64,000 nt of DNA from Salinibacillus xinjiangensis (GCF_009649735.1 NZ_WJNH01000007.1:186001-250000); one strand, 5' to 3'; counted from the stretch's first letter, positions 17,158 through 26,186 are shown. A program made the numbers and translations. Notes: a model not told the origin generated them from the letters alone.

Positions 17158-18276
17158 ATGAGGATGAAAAAGGTATTGTTTATGCCTTTTTTGCAAATTT
17201 CATCGGGACATCATCAGGTGGCGGATTCCTTAATGGACGGGCTACGAGAATTAGAGCCGACGATTGAATGTGAAAAAGTGGACATTTTACATTATGGGTT
17301 TGGAAAAATGGAAACATTCATTTCCAATGTTTATTTGCAGTGGATTGCCCATTTCCCACAGGTATACAGTTGGATTTATCGTAAACTGGTTTGTGAAAAT
17401 ATGAAAGAGGCTAAGCGGTATCGTCATTATGAATTTTTGTTTCAGAGTGCCATGAAGGAAATTCTACAGGAGAAAAAGCCTGATTTAGTTATTTGCACGC
17501 ATGCGCTTCCATCCTATATGTTGAGCTACTTGAAACAGCGGGGATTGGTGGATGTTCCTGTGATTAATGTATATACAGACTATTTTATTCATCGGTTATG
17601 GGGCATTTCGGAAATTGATTATCATTTCGTTCCTTCACACATGATGAAGGAGCATTTAGAGGATAAAGGGGTGCGGCCGGATCGCATTTTTGTAACGGGA
17701 ATTCCCGTTCATCATAAATTTTCACGGGCAGAGAGAGGGGAGATTCTGAAAAATAAAGATCGCCTTCGTTTGATGCTGACAGGTGGGAATTTAGGTGTAG
17801 GATTGATTGATCAGTTCGTGGAGAAGGTGGGGCATGATGGAATTGAGTATAAGGTGTTGTGCGGTAAGAATGATAAGTTGTATAAGCGTTTATCTCGGTT
17901 GGGGCAATCAAATGTTCAGCCAGTGTCATATATTTCTTCACGAGAGGAAATGAACCAATTATATGAAGAATGTGATGGCATTATTACAAAGCCAGGCGGG
18001 GTGACAGTGAGTGAGAGCCTATTTAAACGGGTGCCGATTTTTGTGTATCATACGCTTCCAGGGCAGGAGGAAATGAATTTGGAGCAGCTGAATCAGCTAG
18101 GAGTGGCGAATCATTTACATTCGTGGCAGACGAGTGATCAGTTTGAGGAGGAATTATTACGCTTTTATAACGAGCATGATCAGATTAACACCTACCACCA
18201 AAACCTAGACCACTATCATACCCAAATCACCCCCCAAACCCCAGCCGAACTCATCTACTTTAACGCTTTAACGTAA
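17158..18276 (+). CDS. ykoN: Glycosyltransferase YkoN-like (MGDG synthase/GT28 type)
   Basis: GT-B fold glycosyltransferase of about 372 residues. The N-terminal FMPFLQISSGHHQVADSL motif matches the MGDG synthase N domain. The C-terminal half carries the nucleotide-sugar site GIITKPGGVTVSE (~residues 276-288). Such enzymes transfer UDP-linked sugars to diacylglycerol or related lipids at the inner membrane face. Possible starts are ATG 17158 and ATG 17164, both behind GGGAG. It stands beside the metallophosphoesterase YkoQ and YkoP, suggesting a shared membrane-lipid or envelope function. Confidence 0.85.
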   Translation: MRMKKVLFMPFLQISSGHHQVADSLMDGLRELEPTIECEKVDILHYGFGKMETFISNVYLQWIAHFPQVYSWIYRKLVCENMKEAKRYRHYEFLFQSAMKEILQEKKPDLVICTHALPSYMLSYLKQRGLVDVPVINVYTDYFIHRLWGISEIDYHFVPSHMMKEHLEDKGVRPDRIFVTGIPVHHKFSRAERGEILKNKDRLRLMLTGGNLGVGLIDQFVEKVGHDGIEYKVLCGKNDKLYKRLSRLGQSNVQPVSYISSREEMNQLYEECDGIITKPGGVTVSESLFKRVPIFVYHTLPGQEEMNLEQLNQLGVANHLHSWQTSDQFEEELLRFYNEHDQINTYHQNLDHYHTQITPQTPAELIYFNALT

Positions 18277-18358
18277 GTGGGGACAGACCCTCGATGTGGT
18301 AACGCGTTAACGTGGTGAGGGACAGTCCCCCAATGCTTTAAAGCATTAAAGCGTGGGG
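18262..18358. repeat. Family A repeat, copy 2 (double)
   Basis: Two cores in a row (GTGGGGACAGACCCTC and GAGGGACAGTCCCCC) with CTTTAAC/TTTAAAG words around them, between ykoN and the aldo/keto reductase gene. Confidence 0.7.
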
Positions 18359-18426
18359 GTTGGTTTTTAGTTAGTGGTAAGGGATAATACTCAATATAGC
18401 ACTTTTAGAAAAAAGGGGAGTACATA

Positions 18427-19329
18427 ATGGAACGTGTTCAACTGAAAGAGGATTTGTCATTTTCCCGCATTGTTCATGGGCTGTGGCGCTTAAATGAGTG
18501 GGAATACACACCAGAGGAAAGGCTTGAGTTGATTGAGTTTTGTTTAGAGCAAGGCATTACTACGTTTGACCATGCCGATATCTATGGGAGTTATACGTGC
18601 GAAGGTTTGTTTGGCAAGGCGTTGTCGCTAAAGCCTGAGCTGCGTGAGCAAATGGAGCTAGTAACCAAATGTGGAATTGTCCTGCCTTCGAAACAGAGGC
18701 CAGAACACAAGTCGCATCATTACAATACGACGGCTCGGCATATTATTCAATCGGTAGAACAGTCATTGAAGAATTTACATACCGACTATCTAGACGCTTT
18801 GCTGATTCACCGGCCAGACCCGTTCATGGACCCAAATGAAGTAGCGGACGCCTTTCACCAGCTGAAAGCAGCAGGGAAGGTGCGTTATTTTGGGGTATCG
18901 AACTTTAAACATCACCAATTTACGATGCTAGAATCATATCTAGAAGAGGAGTTAATCACGAATCAAGTGGAAATCTCACCCTATCAATTAGAGAATATCG
19001 AGGATGGGACGCTAAACTTTAGCTTAGAAAAGCGATTGCCAACCATGGGATGGTCACCGCTAGCTGGTGGCAAAATGTTTACAAGCGGTGATGAAAAGGC
19101 CATCAGACTACGCTCGACATTAACCAAGGTGGCAGAAGAGCTTGGTGCAGCCGATTTGAGTGAAGTGATATATGCTTGGATTCTGCAGCACCCTGCTCGT
19201 ATTATGCCTATTGTAGGTTCTGGCAAGCAGAGTCGAATTCGCCATGCGGTTAAGGCATTAAATCATTCCTTAACCCATGACCAGTGGTTCGAGATTCTGC
19301 ACAGCTCTATGGGTCATGAGGTACCATAA
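18427..19329 (+). CDS. Aldo/keto reductase (YdhF/YcsN type)
   Basis: NADPH-dependent oxidoreductase with a TIM-barrel fold, 300 residues, resembling E. coli YdhF and B. subtilis YcsN. The catalytic tetrad is visible: Asp and Tyr in FDHADIYGSY, Lys in LVTKCGI and His in LLIHRPDPF. The cofactor-binding end is MGWSPLAGGKMF followed by PIVGSGKQSRI. Cytoplasmic. The ribosome binding site AAGGGGAG is upstream of the ATG. The substrate (a carbonyl or sugar aldehyde) cannot be told. It is flanked by family A repeats on both sides and is monocistronic. Confidence 0.92.
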   Translation: MERVQLKEDLSFSRIVHGLWRLNEWEYTPEERLELIEFCLEQGITTFDHADIYGSYTCEGLFGKALSLKPELREQMELVTKCGIVLPSKQRPEHKSHHYNTTARHIIQSVEQSLKNLHTDYLDALLIHRPDPFMDPNEVADAFHQLKAAGKVRYFGVSNFKHHQFTMLESYLEEELITNQVEISPYQLENIEDGTLNFSLEKRLPTMGWSPLAGGKMFTSGDEKAIRLRSTLTKVAEELGAADLSEVIYAWILQHPARIMPIVGSGKQSRIRHAVKALNHSLTHDQWFEILHSSMGHEVP

Positions 19330-19344
19330 AATTCTTGGATGACA

Positions 19345-19386
19345 AAACCCGGGGTAGCCATAATAAATAAGGCTCTCGGGTTTTTT
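19345..19386 (+). terminator. Terminator of the aldo/keto reductase gene
   Basis: ACCCGGGGTAGCC pairs imperfectly with GGCTCTCGGGT, followed by TTTTTT. Confidence 0.75.
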
Positions 19387-19388
19387 GT

Positions 19389-19458
19389 ACACTTTAGCCC
19401 TTTACCGATTTACCAAAGTTGGGGTCTGTCCCCCGATGCTTTAAAGGGGTAAAGTGTG
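19389..19458. repeat. Family A repeat, copy 3
   Basis: CACTTTAGCCCTTTA, then GGGGTCTGTCCCCC, then GCTTTAAAG and GTAAAGTG, between the reductase gene and the germinant receptor operon. Confidence 0.7.
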
Positions 19459-19524
19459 CATAGTGGTTGGCATTATGGGTAAAGATAAAATGTCAACAAT
19501 ACACTTGATTAGGGGTTTTTGGTA

Positions 19525-21540
19525 ATGAAGAAAAAGTTTAGGGATATGTTTGGGAAAAAGCAGCAAAAGCCAGTACAAACGAACAATATCCCCTCTAATC
19601 TGTCCTCACCGCTTGTGACAAATCTCGATGAAAACGTAAAAACAGTGAAGTCCAAACTAGGGAACAGTTCTGATTTGGTTACAAGAAGTATTAAAATCGG
19701 AAAAAATCAGCCTGTACGAGCTGTTATCCTGTACATGGATGGATTAGCTGATAAAAAATTTATCCAAGATTTCATTACCGAAACACTTATGCTTGATATC
19801 CGGATAACTGATTTAGGTGAAGGGCAAACAATCAGTCAAAAACAATCAGAGGCAATTGAAACAAAACAGACCCAATCCCAAGGCTCTGAAACAAAAAATC
19901 AAGATGAGACACCTAGCAACGCAGACCAAGCTAAGAAGGAGCAGACGAAATCAGACCAAAACAGCCAGAACAATACATACCAAGCAATTCAACCAGCCAG
20001 CTCGAACACTAGTAATCAAAAGAAAAAAACACGAAAACCAATTAAATTAAAACAGCTTAAACACAAGAAATCATCAAACAAACAGCAATCGTCCGAATCA
20101 TCTGAGTCAACTATAGGATCCAAACAGTCAAACCAAGCCGAATCCGGTACTAATGAGAAAAACCAAACGTCTAAACAATTATCGATAGAGCAGTCATCAA
20201 GCCAAAGTAGTCCGTCGACCCAGTCGAACCAGGCAAATCAAGCAAACCAGCAAGCTAAGCAAGGAGACTTCTTCACAATTCTTAAGGAACGCTCTTTAAC
20301 CGGAAGTGAAGTCGACGAATGCCATGATTATTTTACATTGTTTCAATTTCTATTAGCAGGAGACACAATTATTTTAATTGATGGATATGCCAAAGGCTTT
20401 ACTATAGGCTCAAAGGGCTTTGAAAAGCGAGGAGTTGAGGAATCCTCATCTACGACGGTGATTCGGGGACCGAAGGATGGTTTTTCAGAAACATTACGAA
20501 CCAACACTTCACTTATTCGAAGACGTTTAAAAGATCCTAGTCTTTGGATTGAAAACATGGTCATTGGTGAAAAAACACATACAGATATAGCTGTATGTTA
20601 TATGAAAGGGATTGTCAATGATGATGTTGTTCAGGAGGTTAAAAAAAGGTTAAAAGATATAGAAATTGACGCCATTTTAGAGAGTGGATATATTGAAGAA
20701 CTCATACAGGATAAAACCTACACGCCCTTTCCAACCATAAACAACTCTGAGCGACCTGATGCGGTTTGTGCAGGGTTATTAGAAGGAAGAGTTGCGATTA
20801 TGGTGGACGGTACACCTTTTGTTTTACTTGTACCTTCTTTGTTTGTAGACTTTTTTCAATCTAGTGAGGACTATTATCAAAGGTCTGACATCGGTTCAGC
20901 GTTAAGGTTATTACGGTTTGTTTGTTTTTTCTTAGCTTTACTGACTCCATCAGCCTATATAGCTTTAACTACTTTTCACCAAGAAATGATTCCAACACAG
21001 CTACTTATTAGTTTGGCTGCACAAAGGGAAGGTGTTCCATTTCCAGCATATGTCGAGGCGCTTATGATGGAGATTACGTTTGAAATTTTGCGAGAGGCTG
21101 GAACTCGTATGCCTAGAGCAGTCGGCAATGCGATTTCTATCGTGGGAGCACTCGTATTAGGACAGGCCGCGGTTGAAGCCGGGATTGTGTCATCAGCCAT
21201 GGTGATTGTTGTTTCCTTAACAGCGATCAGTAGCTTTGTGTTCCCAAGCTTTAACATTTCCATTTCCGTTAGGCTGTTACGATTTATTTTTATGACCCTT
21301 GCTGCCATGTTTGGTTTAGTGGGAATTATTTTAGGGTTGCTCGTTATGGTTATGCATATGGCGAGCCTACGCTCATTTGGAATCCCTTATCTTTCACCGA
21401 TGGGCCCTTTTATTCCTGGCGACCAAAAGGATTCGTTAATACGTCTTCCGTTATGGCGTTTACGTACTAGACCTAAACTTATCAGTCAAAAGGATATGGA
21501 GCGTGAGGACACGGAACCAGCGAAACCTAAACAAAAGTGA
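19525..21540 (+). CDS. GerA-family spore germination protein, A subunit
   Basis: A subunit of a nutrient germinant receptor in the spore inner membrane. The soluble N-terminal region is split by a long Gln/Ser/Asn/Lys-rich linker (~residues 95-250), which makes the protein ~671 residues against ~480-550 usually. After the linker the GerA core follows: IIDGYAKGFTIGSKGFEKR, PFVLLVPSLFVDFFQS, and a membrane bundle with YVEALMMEITFEILREAGTR and PLWRLRTRPK. The start ATG 19525 is chosen over TTG 19519 because AGGGG lies 9 bp upstream of the ATG. First gene of an A-C-D-B operon. Confidence 0.93.
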   Translation: MKKKFRDMFGKKQQKPVQTNNIPSNLSSPLVTNLDENVKTVKSKLGNSSDLVTRSIKIGKNQPVRAVILYMDGLADKKFIQDFITETLMLDIRITDLGEGQTISQKQSEAIETKQTQSQGSETKNQDETPSNADQAKKEQTKSDQNSQNNTYQAIQPASSNTSNQKKKTRKPIKLKQLKHKKSSNKQQSSESSESTIGSKQSNQAESGTNEKNQTSKQLSIEQSSSQSSPSTQSNQANQANQQAKQGDFFTILKERSLTGSEVDECHDYFTLFQFLLAGDTIILIDGYAKGFTIGSKGFEKRGVEESSSTTVIRGPKDGFSETLRTNTSLIRRRLKDPSLWIENMVIGEKTHTDIAVCYMKGIVNDDVVQEVKKRLKDIEIDAILESGYIEELIQDKTYTPFPTINNSERPDAVCAGLLEGRVAIMVDGTPFVLLVPSLFVDFFQSSEDYYQRSDIGSALRLLRFVCFFLALLTPSAYIALTTFHQEMIPTQLLISLAAQREGVPFPAYVEALMMEITFEILREAGTRMPRAVGNAISIVGALVLGQAAVEAGIVSSAMVIVVSLTAISSFVFPSFNISISVRLLRFIFMTLAAMFGLVGIILGLLVMVMHMASLRSFGIPYLSPMGPFIPGDQKDSLIRLPLWRLRTRPKLISQKDMEREDTEPAKPKQK

Positions 21541-22769
21541 TGGTGAATCAGCTTATGCAAAAGAAAATCAAATCAATATGTGTCATCATCATCTTAACTG
21601 TGCTGTTGTCTGGATGTTGGGATGCTCGAGAATTATCAGATATTGCAATTGCTACAGCTTTAGGTGTGGATAAAGAGGGAGATCAAATATTAGTATCCGC
21701 CCAGATTCTTAATCCAGGTGAAATTGCTGGTAATACGATTTCCACTCGTACTGCTGTTTCTACCTATCAAGCAAAAGGGAGTACTTTTTTTGAAGCAATT
21801 CGAAAATTAACAACGATTGCACCTAGGAGAATTTACTTAGCCCATTTACGCATGATTATCCTCGGGGAGGAGTTTGCCAGAGGTGGTGTTGCTGATGTAT
21901 TAGATTTTATTTCTCGTGACCATGAAATGAGAACAGATTTTAATTTTGCCATTGCCCGGGAAAATACAGCGGAAAATGTGGTTCAAGTATTGACACCGTT
22001 AGAAAAAATACCAGCTAATAAGATTTTTGGCAATCTGCAAGCTGCGGAGGAATCTTGGGCTGGGGTGAGTGCTGTCAAGCTGGATGAGTTGATTGCCTCT
22101 ATGACATCAAAAGGGAAGGAGGCCAGTGTAACAGGCCTTTGGGTGATCGGGGATCCTGAATTTGGTACGCAATTAGAAAACGTAGAAGCCTCCCTTTCGC
22201 CAACCGAGATAAAAACTGATTTTATCGGTGTATTTAAAAACGATCGATTTGTAGACTGGTTAAATGAAGAACAAAGCAAGACACTGAATAGGATTAAAAA
22301 TAAGGTAAAAAATACCATATCATGGGTTCCTTGTGATGACGGGGGAAAAGTTGCCATTGAAGTGTTTAAAACACATGCAAATGTGAGTGGAAGCATGAAA
22401 AAGGGGATCCCTAAAATAAATGTTGACGTTAAAAGTGAGGCAAATGTTGGTGATGTGGCATGTGCTTTGAATTTAACCAAACCAAAGGAGCTCAGAAAAC
22501 TAGAGTCGAAATTTGAAAAAAGTATCGAAGAAGAAATGAAGACAAGCATTAAAAAGATTCAAGAAATGGGAACAGATGTGTTTGGTTTTGGTGAAGTCAT
22601 ACATCGAGCTAGTCCAAAAGAATGGAAAAAGGTTAAGGGACAATGGAATGAAATTTTTGCAAATGAATTAGAGGTGAAGGTTAACGTCAAAATAAAAATA
22701 CGAAGAACAGGAACGATTAATCAATCCTTTCTGAAAGAGATTGAAGAAAAAAGGAAGCAAGGTGAGTAA
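21540..22769 (+). CDS. GerA-family spore germination lipoprotein, C subunit (Ger(x)C)
   Basis: C subunit of the same receptor, 409 residues. The signal peptide ends in the lipobox LLSGC followed by WDARELSD, the classic Ger(x)C start. The three-domain C-subunit body follows, with KGSTFFEAIRKLT, RRIYLAHLRMIILGEEFA and the C-terminal KKIQEMGTDVFGFGE motif. The ATG overlaps the stop of the A gene (TGATG), which implies translational coupling; GTG 21537 and ATG 21555 are alternatives. It acts on the outer face of the spore inner membrane. Confidence 0.93.
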   Translation: MVNQLMQKKIKSICVIIILTVLLSGCWDARELSDIAIATALGVDKEGDQILVSAQILNPGEIAGNTISTRTAVSTYQAKGSTFFEAIRKLTTIAPRRIYLAHLRMIILGEEFARGGVADVLDFISRDHEMRTDFNFAIARENTAENVVQVLTPLEKIPANKIFGNLQAAEESWAGVSAVKLDELIASMTSKGKEASVTGLWVIGDPEFGTQLENVEASLSPTEIKTDFIGVFKNDRFVDWLNEEQSKTLNRIKNKVKNTISWVPCDDGGKVAIEVFKTHANVSGSMKKGIPKINVDVKSEANVGDVACALNLTKPKELRKLESKFEKSIEEEMKTSIKKIQEMGTDVFGFGEVIHRASPKEWKKVKGQWNEIFANELEVKVNVKIKIRRTGTINQSFLKEIEEKRKQGE

Positions 22770-22771
22770 AC

Positions 22772-23014
22772 ATGTTTAAGGTCATTGTGGTCGTCCTCAT
22801 CGCTGTAGTGGTTTTTCTATTAGATTTTGCTACAGTAAAAAAGAGTAAGTCGAAAAAGGACAAAAAAGTGTACATTGCCTTTTTTATCTTGGCCTTAAGC
22901 ATTGTTGTCTTACACGTTATGGAGGTTAATATCCCAACGCCGATTGAGGGGATTAAGCAGATATACCAACCAGTAGCCGAGCCTATTCGTAAGTCATTAG
23001 AAAAATATCTTTAG
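22772..23014 (+). CDS. Small two-helix protein of the ger operon (D-subunit-like)
   Basis: 80-residue membrane protein. Two helices (VIVVVLIAVVVFLLDF and VYIAFFILALSIVVLHVM) are separated by a Lys/Ser-rich loop and followed by a short tail. It starts 3 bp after the C gene stop, so it is part of the operon. Small two-helix proteins encoded in ger operons of B. megaterium and B. cereus group species are called D subunits and modulate germination. The similarity here is one of size, topology and position, so the role is inferred. Confidence 0.75.
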   Translation: MFKVIVVVLIAVVVFLLDFATVKKSKSKKDKKVYIAFFILALSIVVLHVMEVNIPTPIEGIKQIYQPVAEPIRKSLEKYL

Positions 23015-23060
23015 CAAGTGTTGATGAACTCGGGGGCACGGAGTTAGGAGGGGATTTTAG

Positions 23061-24167
23061 TTGATTGAAAAAGGAAAAATAGGTGTTCGACAGTTTACTG
23101 TCTTGGTCCTCATGTACACCTTAGGTACAGCTGTGATTATTCTCCCTTCCCTAACGGCTAGTTATGCACATGCAAATGCCTGGATTACTATGGTCATAGC
23201 GATGCTGATAGGTATTGGTATCGTCTTTATGTTAAATTGTGTTATATCCATTGATTGGAAGAAAAATTTATTTGAATTAAGTGAGCATATTTTGGGTAAA
23301 TGGGTAGGAAAAGCGGTATCAGTGCTGTTTTTAACCTACATTCTGCTCTTAACAGCTACTAATTTAAGACAGATTGGAGAATTTATTACTACGCAAGTAA
23401 CCGTAGAGACCCCCATTCAATTTGTAATGTTTATTTTTATGATGACGAGTTTAATAGGAGTCAGACTAGGGTTGGAGGTGATTGGACGGACAAGTGAAAT
23501 ATTCTTTCCTTATGCTTTTACCTCACTAATATTATTATTGATTTTGGTTGCACCTGAAGCTGATTTTAGGAATGTTCAACCTGTCCTGCAGGAGGATATA
23601 GGAGGGACTTTTCTTGCGGTCATTCCAACTTTAACTACTCCGTATCTTGAGCTGTTTATTTTTCTGGCCATTTTTCCTTATGTACACAGATTTAAACCAG
23701 CTAAAAAGGCATTCTATATTGGAGTTATTATCGGGTCTGTTATCCTAACCTTAATTACACTTATGTGTTTAGCTGTTTTAGGACCAGATTTTACAGCACG
23801 ACAAATCTTCCCAAGTTATATTTTAGGGAAAAAAATCAGCTTGGCCAATTTTTTGGAACGGATTGAAATTTTGGTTGCGATTGCCTGGTTTTTTACTATT
23901 TTCTTTAAAATTACATTGAATTTTTATGTGCTGAACTTAGGAATGAGTCATTTCTTTAATTTAAAAAGTACGAAAACATTATCTACGCCACTCGCTTTTA
24001 TCATTATCATAATGGGCATCATTCTGTTTACCGACATTATTTATTATAATGAGTTTGTCGCTTATTACGCGCCGTATTACTCAGCAACGATTGGCATTTT
24101 GTTACCCATGCTTCTTCTTTTGGTAGGATTTATTCGAAAAAAAAAGAAGAAAAGTAAGGTTGGATAG
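23061..24167 (+). CDS. GerA-family spore germination protein, B subunit
   Basis: B subunit of the receptor, an APC-superfamily transporter-like protein of 368 residues that is thought to bind the germinant. About ten helices are seen; N-terminal GKIGVRQFTVLVLMYTLGTA and IGVRLGLEVIGRTSEIFFPY are family hallmarks. The start is TTG at 23061 with GGAGGGG upstream. It is the last gene of the receptor operon (order A, C, D-like, B). A lysine-rich C-terminus (FIRKKKKKSKVG) faces the cytosol. Confidence 0.93.
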   Translation: MIEKGKIGVRQFTVLVLMYTLGTAVIILPSLTASYAHANAWITMVIAMLIGIGIVFMLNCVISIDWKKNLFELSEHILGKWVGKAVSVLFLTYILLLTATNLRQIGEFITTQVTVETPIQFVMFIFMMTSLIGVRLGLEVIGRTSEIFFPYAFTSLILLLILVAPEADFRNVQPVLQEDIGGTFLAVIPTLTTPYLELFIFLAIFPYVHRFKPAKKAFYIGVIIGSVILTLITLMCLAVLGPDFTARQIFPSYILGKKISLANFLERIEILVAIAWFFTIFFKITLNFYVLNLGMSHFFNLKSTKTLSTPLAFIIIIMGIILFTDIIYYNEFVAYYAPYYSATIGILLPMLLLLVGFIRKKKKKSKVG

Positions 24168-24229
24168 GTTCAGTGTTAGATACTAAAGGTCTGGTCTCTT
24201 AGGAAAACATGAGAGAAGAGGTTGTTTAT

Positions 24230-24745
24230 ATGCATGTTGCAACAACTTTATATGTGGTATTTGCCGTTTGGAGGTGGGGTGACTGGCGGAATTGGGAAAA
24301 ATATCATACGACAATGCTGTACTTTGCCTTGGGAAATTTGCTTTACAATTTTTTAACCGCACACTATTTTTTATGGCGGCTAGATGCGGACTTTTTATCC
24401 AATCATACGCTAACAGAGATGCTATATACGTTTATTGTGTTTCCTGGTACGGCTTTGTTGTTCTTATGTAATATGCCTGAGGAAAAGAGGAGAAGAAATG
24501 TTCATATCGTAAAATGGATTTTCATTTATGCTCTTTGGGAGGCTTTTTTTGTTCTCACAAAAAGTATTGAATATCAATACGGATGGGGCTATTGGTGGTC
24601 CGTGGGCTTTGATACATTCATGTTCCCCATGCTACTTCTTCATTATAAAAAGCCGCTGATTGCCTATCTGCTTTCCATCCCAATTGGCATCTTCTTCATC
24701 TGGTGGTTCAACGTCCCCGTCCACCTCCCCATCGAACAAAGATAA
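24230..24745 (+). CDS. CBO0543-family membrane protein
   Basis: Integral membrane protein of ~171 residues, with about five helices and many Trp/Tyr. The WRWGDWRNWEKYHTTMLY start and the YGWGYWWSVGFDTFMFPMLLLHY segment are typical of the CBO0543 family, whose function is unknown and which is common in spore formers. The ATG at 24230 is chosen (AGAAGAGG 8 bp upstream); ATG 24209 is also possible. It follows the germinant receptor operon by ~60 bp. A second member of the family lies at 34407-34967. Confidence 0.75.
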   Translation: MHVATTLYVVFAVWRWGDWRNWEKYHTTMLYFALGNLLYNFLTAHYFLWRLDADFLSNHTLTEMLYTFIVFPGTALLFLCNMPEEKRRRNVHIVKWIFIYALWEAFFVLTKSIEYQYGWGYWWSVGFDTFMFPMLLLHYKKPLIAYLLSIPIGIFFIWWFNVPVHLPIEQR

Positions 24746-24805
24746 CCCTTTAGCCCTTTAAAGCATGTGGGGACAGACCCTCAGTGTGTTAACGCGGTGA
24801 AGGGA
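24745..24805. repeat. Family A repeat, copy 4
   Basis: CTTTAGCCCTTTAAAG, then GTGGGGACAGACCCTC, then a diverged GTTAACGCGG arm, between convergent genes. Confidence 0.65.
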
Positions 24806-24812
24806 TAAAGAA

Positions 24813-24832
24813 AGGCCGCCTAGTGGCGGCCT
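24813..24832. terminator. Terminator between convergent genes
   Basis: Perfect AGGCCGCC/GGCGGCCT stem with a TAGT loop; the better T tract is on the minus strand, for the micropeptide gene. Confidence 0.8.
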
Positions 24833-24847
24833 ATTCTTTAGATGAAA

Positions 24848-25024
24848 TTATCGGTTTACAACGGTAGCTCCGATGATAATGAGTAGAATAAACAACACAA
24901 CGATTAGCGCAAATCCTCCGCCACGGCCATATCCATAACCGCCGTGATCGTAGTAGCAATAATCAGGTTGAAATCCAGCTCCTGCAACCTGAGGTCCTCC
25001 ATGTCCATATCCGTGCATATGCAT
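24848..25024 (-). CDS. YjcZ-family sporulation micropeptide 1 (Gly/Tyr-rich)
   Basis: 58 residues. A Gly/His/Tyr-rich N-terminal part ([15 protein letters not shown], then [14 protein letters not shown]) leads into the YjcZ core [19 protein letters not shown], a single hydrophobic helix, ending in NR. The ATG at 25024 is used, with AGGAGGAG 7 bp upstream; the TTG two codons earlier is too close to it. YjcZ proteins are expressed during sporulation; their molecular role is not known. Confidence 0.8.
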   Translation of the reverse strand: MHMHGYGHGGPQVAGAGFQPDYCYYDHGGYGYGRGGGFALIVVLFILLIIIGATVVNR

Positions 25025-25089
25025 TATCAAACTCCTCCTTATCGTAAATTTATCTAGATGAAACTAAAAAATTTATTTAAATACTAGCC

Positions 25090-25194
25090 TTAATTTCCGT
25101 AACCAAATCCGCCACTACCTGCACCAACGATAATTAATAGAATAAATAACACAACGATTAACGCAAATCCGCCTACATATCCGTGTCCTGACAT
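25090..25194 (-). CDS. YjcZ-family sporulation micropeptide 2 (34 aa)
   Basis: A 34-residue frame begins [15 protein letters not shown], continues through the hydrophobic LFILLIIVGA and ends GSGGFGYGN. GGAGGG lies 8 bp upstream. The helix core is nearly identical to those of its neighbours. A SigK-type promoter candidate is at 25254-25290. Confidence 0.82.
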   Translation of the reverse strand: MSGHGYVGGFALIVVLFILLIIVGAGSGGFGYGN

Positions 25195-25253
25195 AATCAT
25201 AATCCCTCCATTTGTTGGGTTTCGAAATGGCCTTTTAACCATTTCTCTACTTA

Positions 25254-25290
25254 TACCCTATGAAGTGGGGCAAATGTTGTATAGGGCAAA
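25254..25290 (-). promoter_or_regulatory. SigK-type promoter of micropeptide 2
   Basis: Minus strand: TTTGCCCTATACA, 15 bp, CATAGGGTA. The AC-N16-CATANNNTA pattern fits SigK. The upstream TTGCCCTA block and the spacing are shared with the promoters of micropeptides 3 and 4. Confidence 0.65.
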
Positions 25291-25372
25291 CGTTTAGATT
25301 TGAGAAAAAAATATAAAAAGGGAGAGCATAATTAAAAATTCTATGCTCTCCCAACTATACTTACCTATTTTA

Positions 25373-25669
25373 TTACCATGGGTTGTAGTATCCATATCCT
25401 GGGCGCGGGCGTGGCCTATGACCGTAACCATACCCATAGCCAGGTCGTGGTCGTGGTCCATACCCGTAGCCCCCGAAACCTGGACCATATCCCGGATATC
25501 CGTAAAATGGACGTGGCCCAAAGAAGAAATCATCAAAAACAGCACCTGCTGCAGCCCCAGTTAAAAATGGAATCGCTGCTCCACCGAAAATTCTTTCGTC
25601 TTCAGCTTCATCAAAGCCTGGTTGGTGTGGTGGAAATGTAGGTTCATTGTGATACATATCGTTATACAT
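25373..25669 (-). CDS. Gly/Tyr/Pro-rich protein, probably spore associated
   Basis: 98 residues. The N-terminal half is acidic and conserved-looking (DEAEDERIFGGAAIPFLTG, then AAAGAVFDDFFFG), and the C-terminal half is a low-complexity array of Gly, Tyr, Pro and Arg (GYGYGPRPRPGYGYGYGHRP and so on). AGGAGG precedes two tandem ATGs; the second (25669) has the better 7-bp spacing. It lies inside the YjcZ micropeptide cluster, and Tyr/Gly-rich composition suits a cross-linkable coat or outer-layer protein. That role is inference. Confidence 0.7.
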   Translation of the reverse strand: MYNDMYHNEPTFPPHQPGFDEAEDERIFGGAAIPFLTGAAAGAVFDDFFFGPRPFYGYPGYGPGFGGYGYGPRPRPGYGYGYGHRPRPRPGYGYYNPW

Positions 25670-25753
25670 CATACATCCTCCTAAAATTAAATTATTGAAT
25701 GATTAAAAGAGATCACACACTAGGAACCCTTTCAATTATCTAACGAAAAACCT

Positions 25754-25840
25754 TTAAAGGACCGCAGCCCCAACGATGATGAGAAGAATAAACAGGACAA
25801 CAATTAGTGAAAATCCACTCGCATAACCTGTATGTGACAT
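25754..25840 (-). CDS. YjcZ-family sporulation micropeptide 3 (28 aa)
   Basis: 28 residues: MSHTGYASGFSLIVV, then LFILLIIVGAAVL. GGAGGG lies 9 bp upstream of the ATG. It is a single hydrophobic helix with the same core as the others. SigK-type promoter candidate at 25897-25933. Confidence 0.8.
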   Translation of the reverse strand: MSHTGYASGFSLIVVLFILLIIVGAAVL

Positions 25841-25896
25841 TTAAATATCCCTCCATCAAGTCATATAAAAAGATTGCCTATCACAATCTCTACTCT

Positions 25897-25933
25897 CAAC
25901 GTATGTACTTAGGTAATATGTGTATAGGGCAAC
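25897..25933 (-). promoter_or_regulatory. SigK-type promoter of micropeptide 3
   Basis: Minus strand: GTTGCCCTATACA, 15 bp, CATACGTTG. Same block and same spacing as the other two, with a weaker end of the -10 box. Confidence 0.5.
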
Positions 25934-26043
25934 TGACTATAATTGGGAAAATTTTTGGATTAAATGCGGAGTGGTGGGGAGGGAGCACGCATGAAAAGGA
26001 GGTCACCTGGCTAGGGTGACCTCCTGATTCGTCTCTATTTTAA

Positions 26044-26130
26044 TTAACCAACATAAGCTGCCCCAACAATGATGAGTAAGATAAACAACACCACAATTAA
26101 CGCAAAGCCATTGTTGTAACCGAATGACAT
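26044..26130 (-). CDS. YjcZ-family sporulation micropeptide 4 (28 aa)
   Basis: 28 residues: MSFGYNNGFALIVV, then LFILLIIVGAAYVG. GGAGGG lies upstream of the ATG. SigK-type promoter candidate at 26187-26223. First gene of the micropeptide array on the minus strand. Confidence 0.82.
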   Translation of the reverse strand: MSFGYNNGFALIVVLFILLIIVGAAYVG

Positions 26131-26186
26131 ATGAGCATCCCTCCGTTGGTTATGATTTGAAATAGCCTTATTAACTATTTCCCTAA

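Noticed and set aside
25343-25641. Plus-strand frames opposite the Gly/Tyr-rich gene
   Set aside because: Antisense shadows of low-complexity coding DNA; the minus-strand frame has the ribosome binding site.
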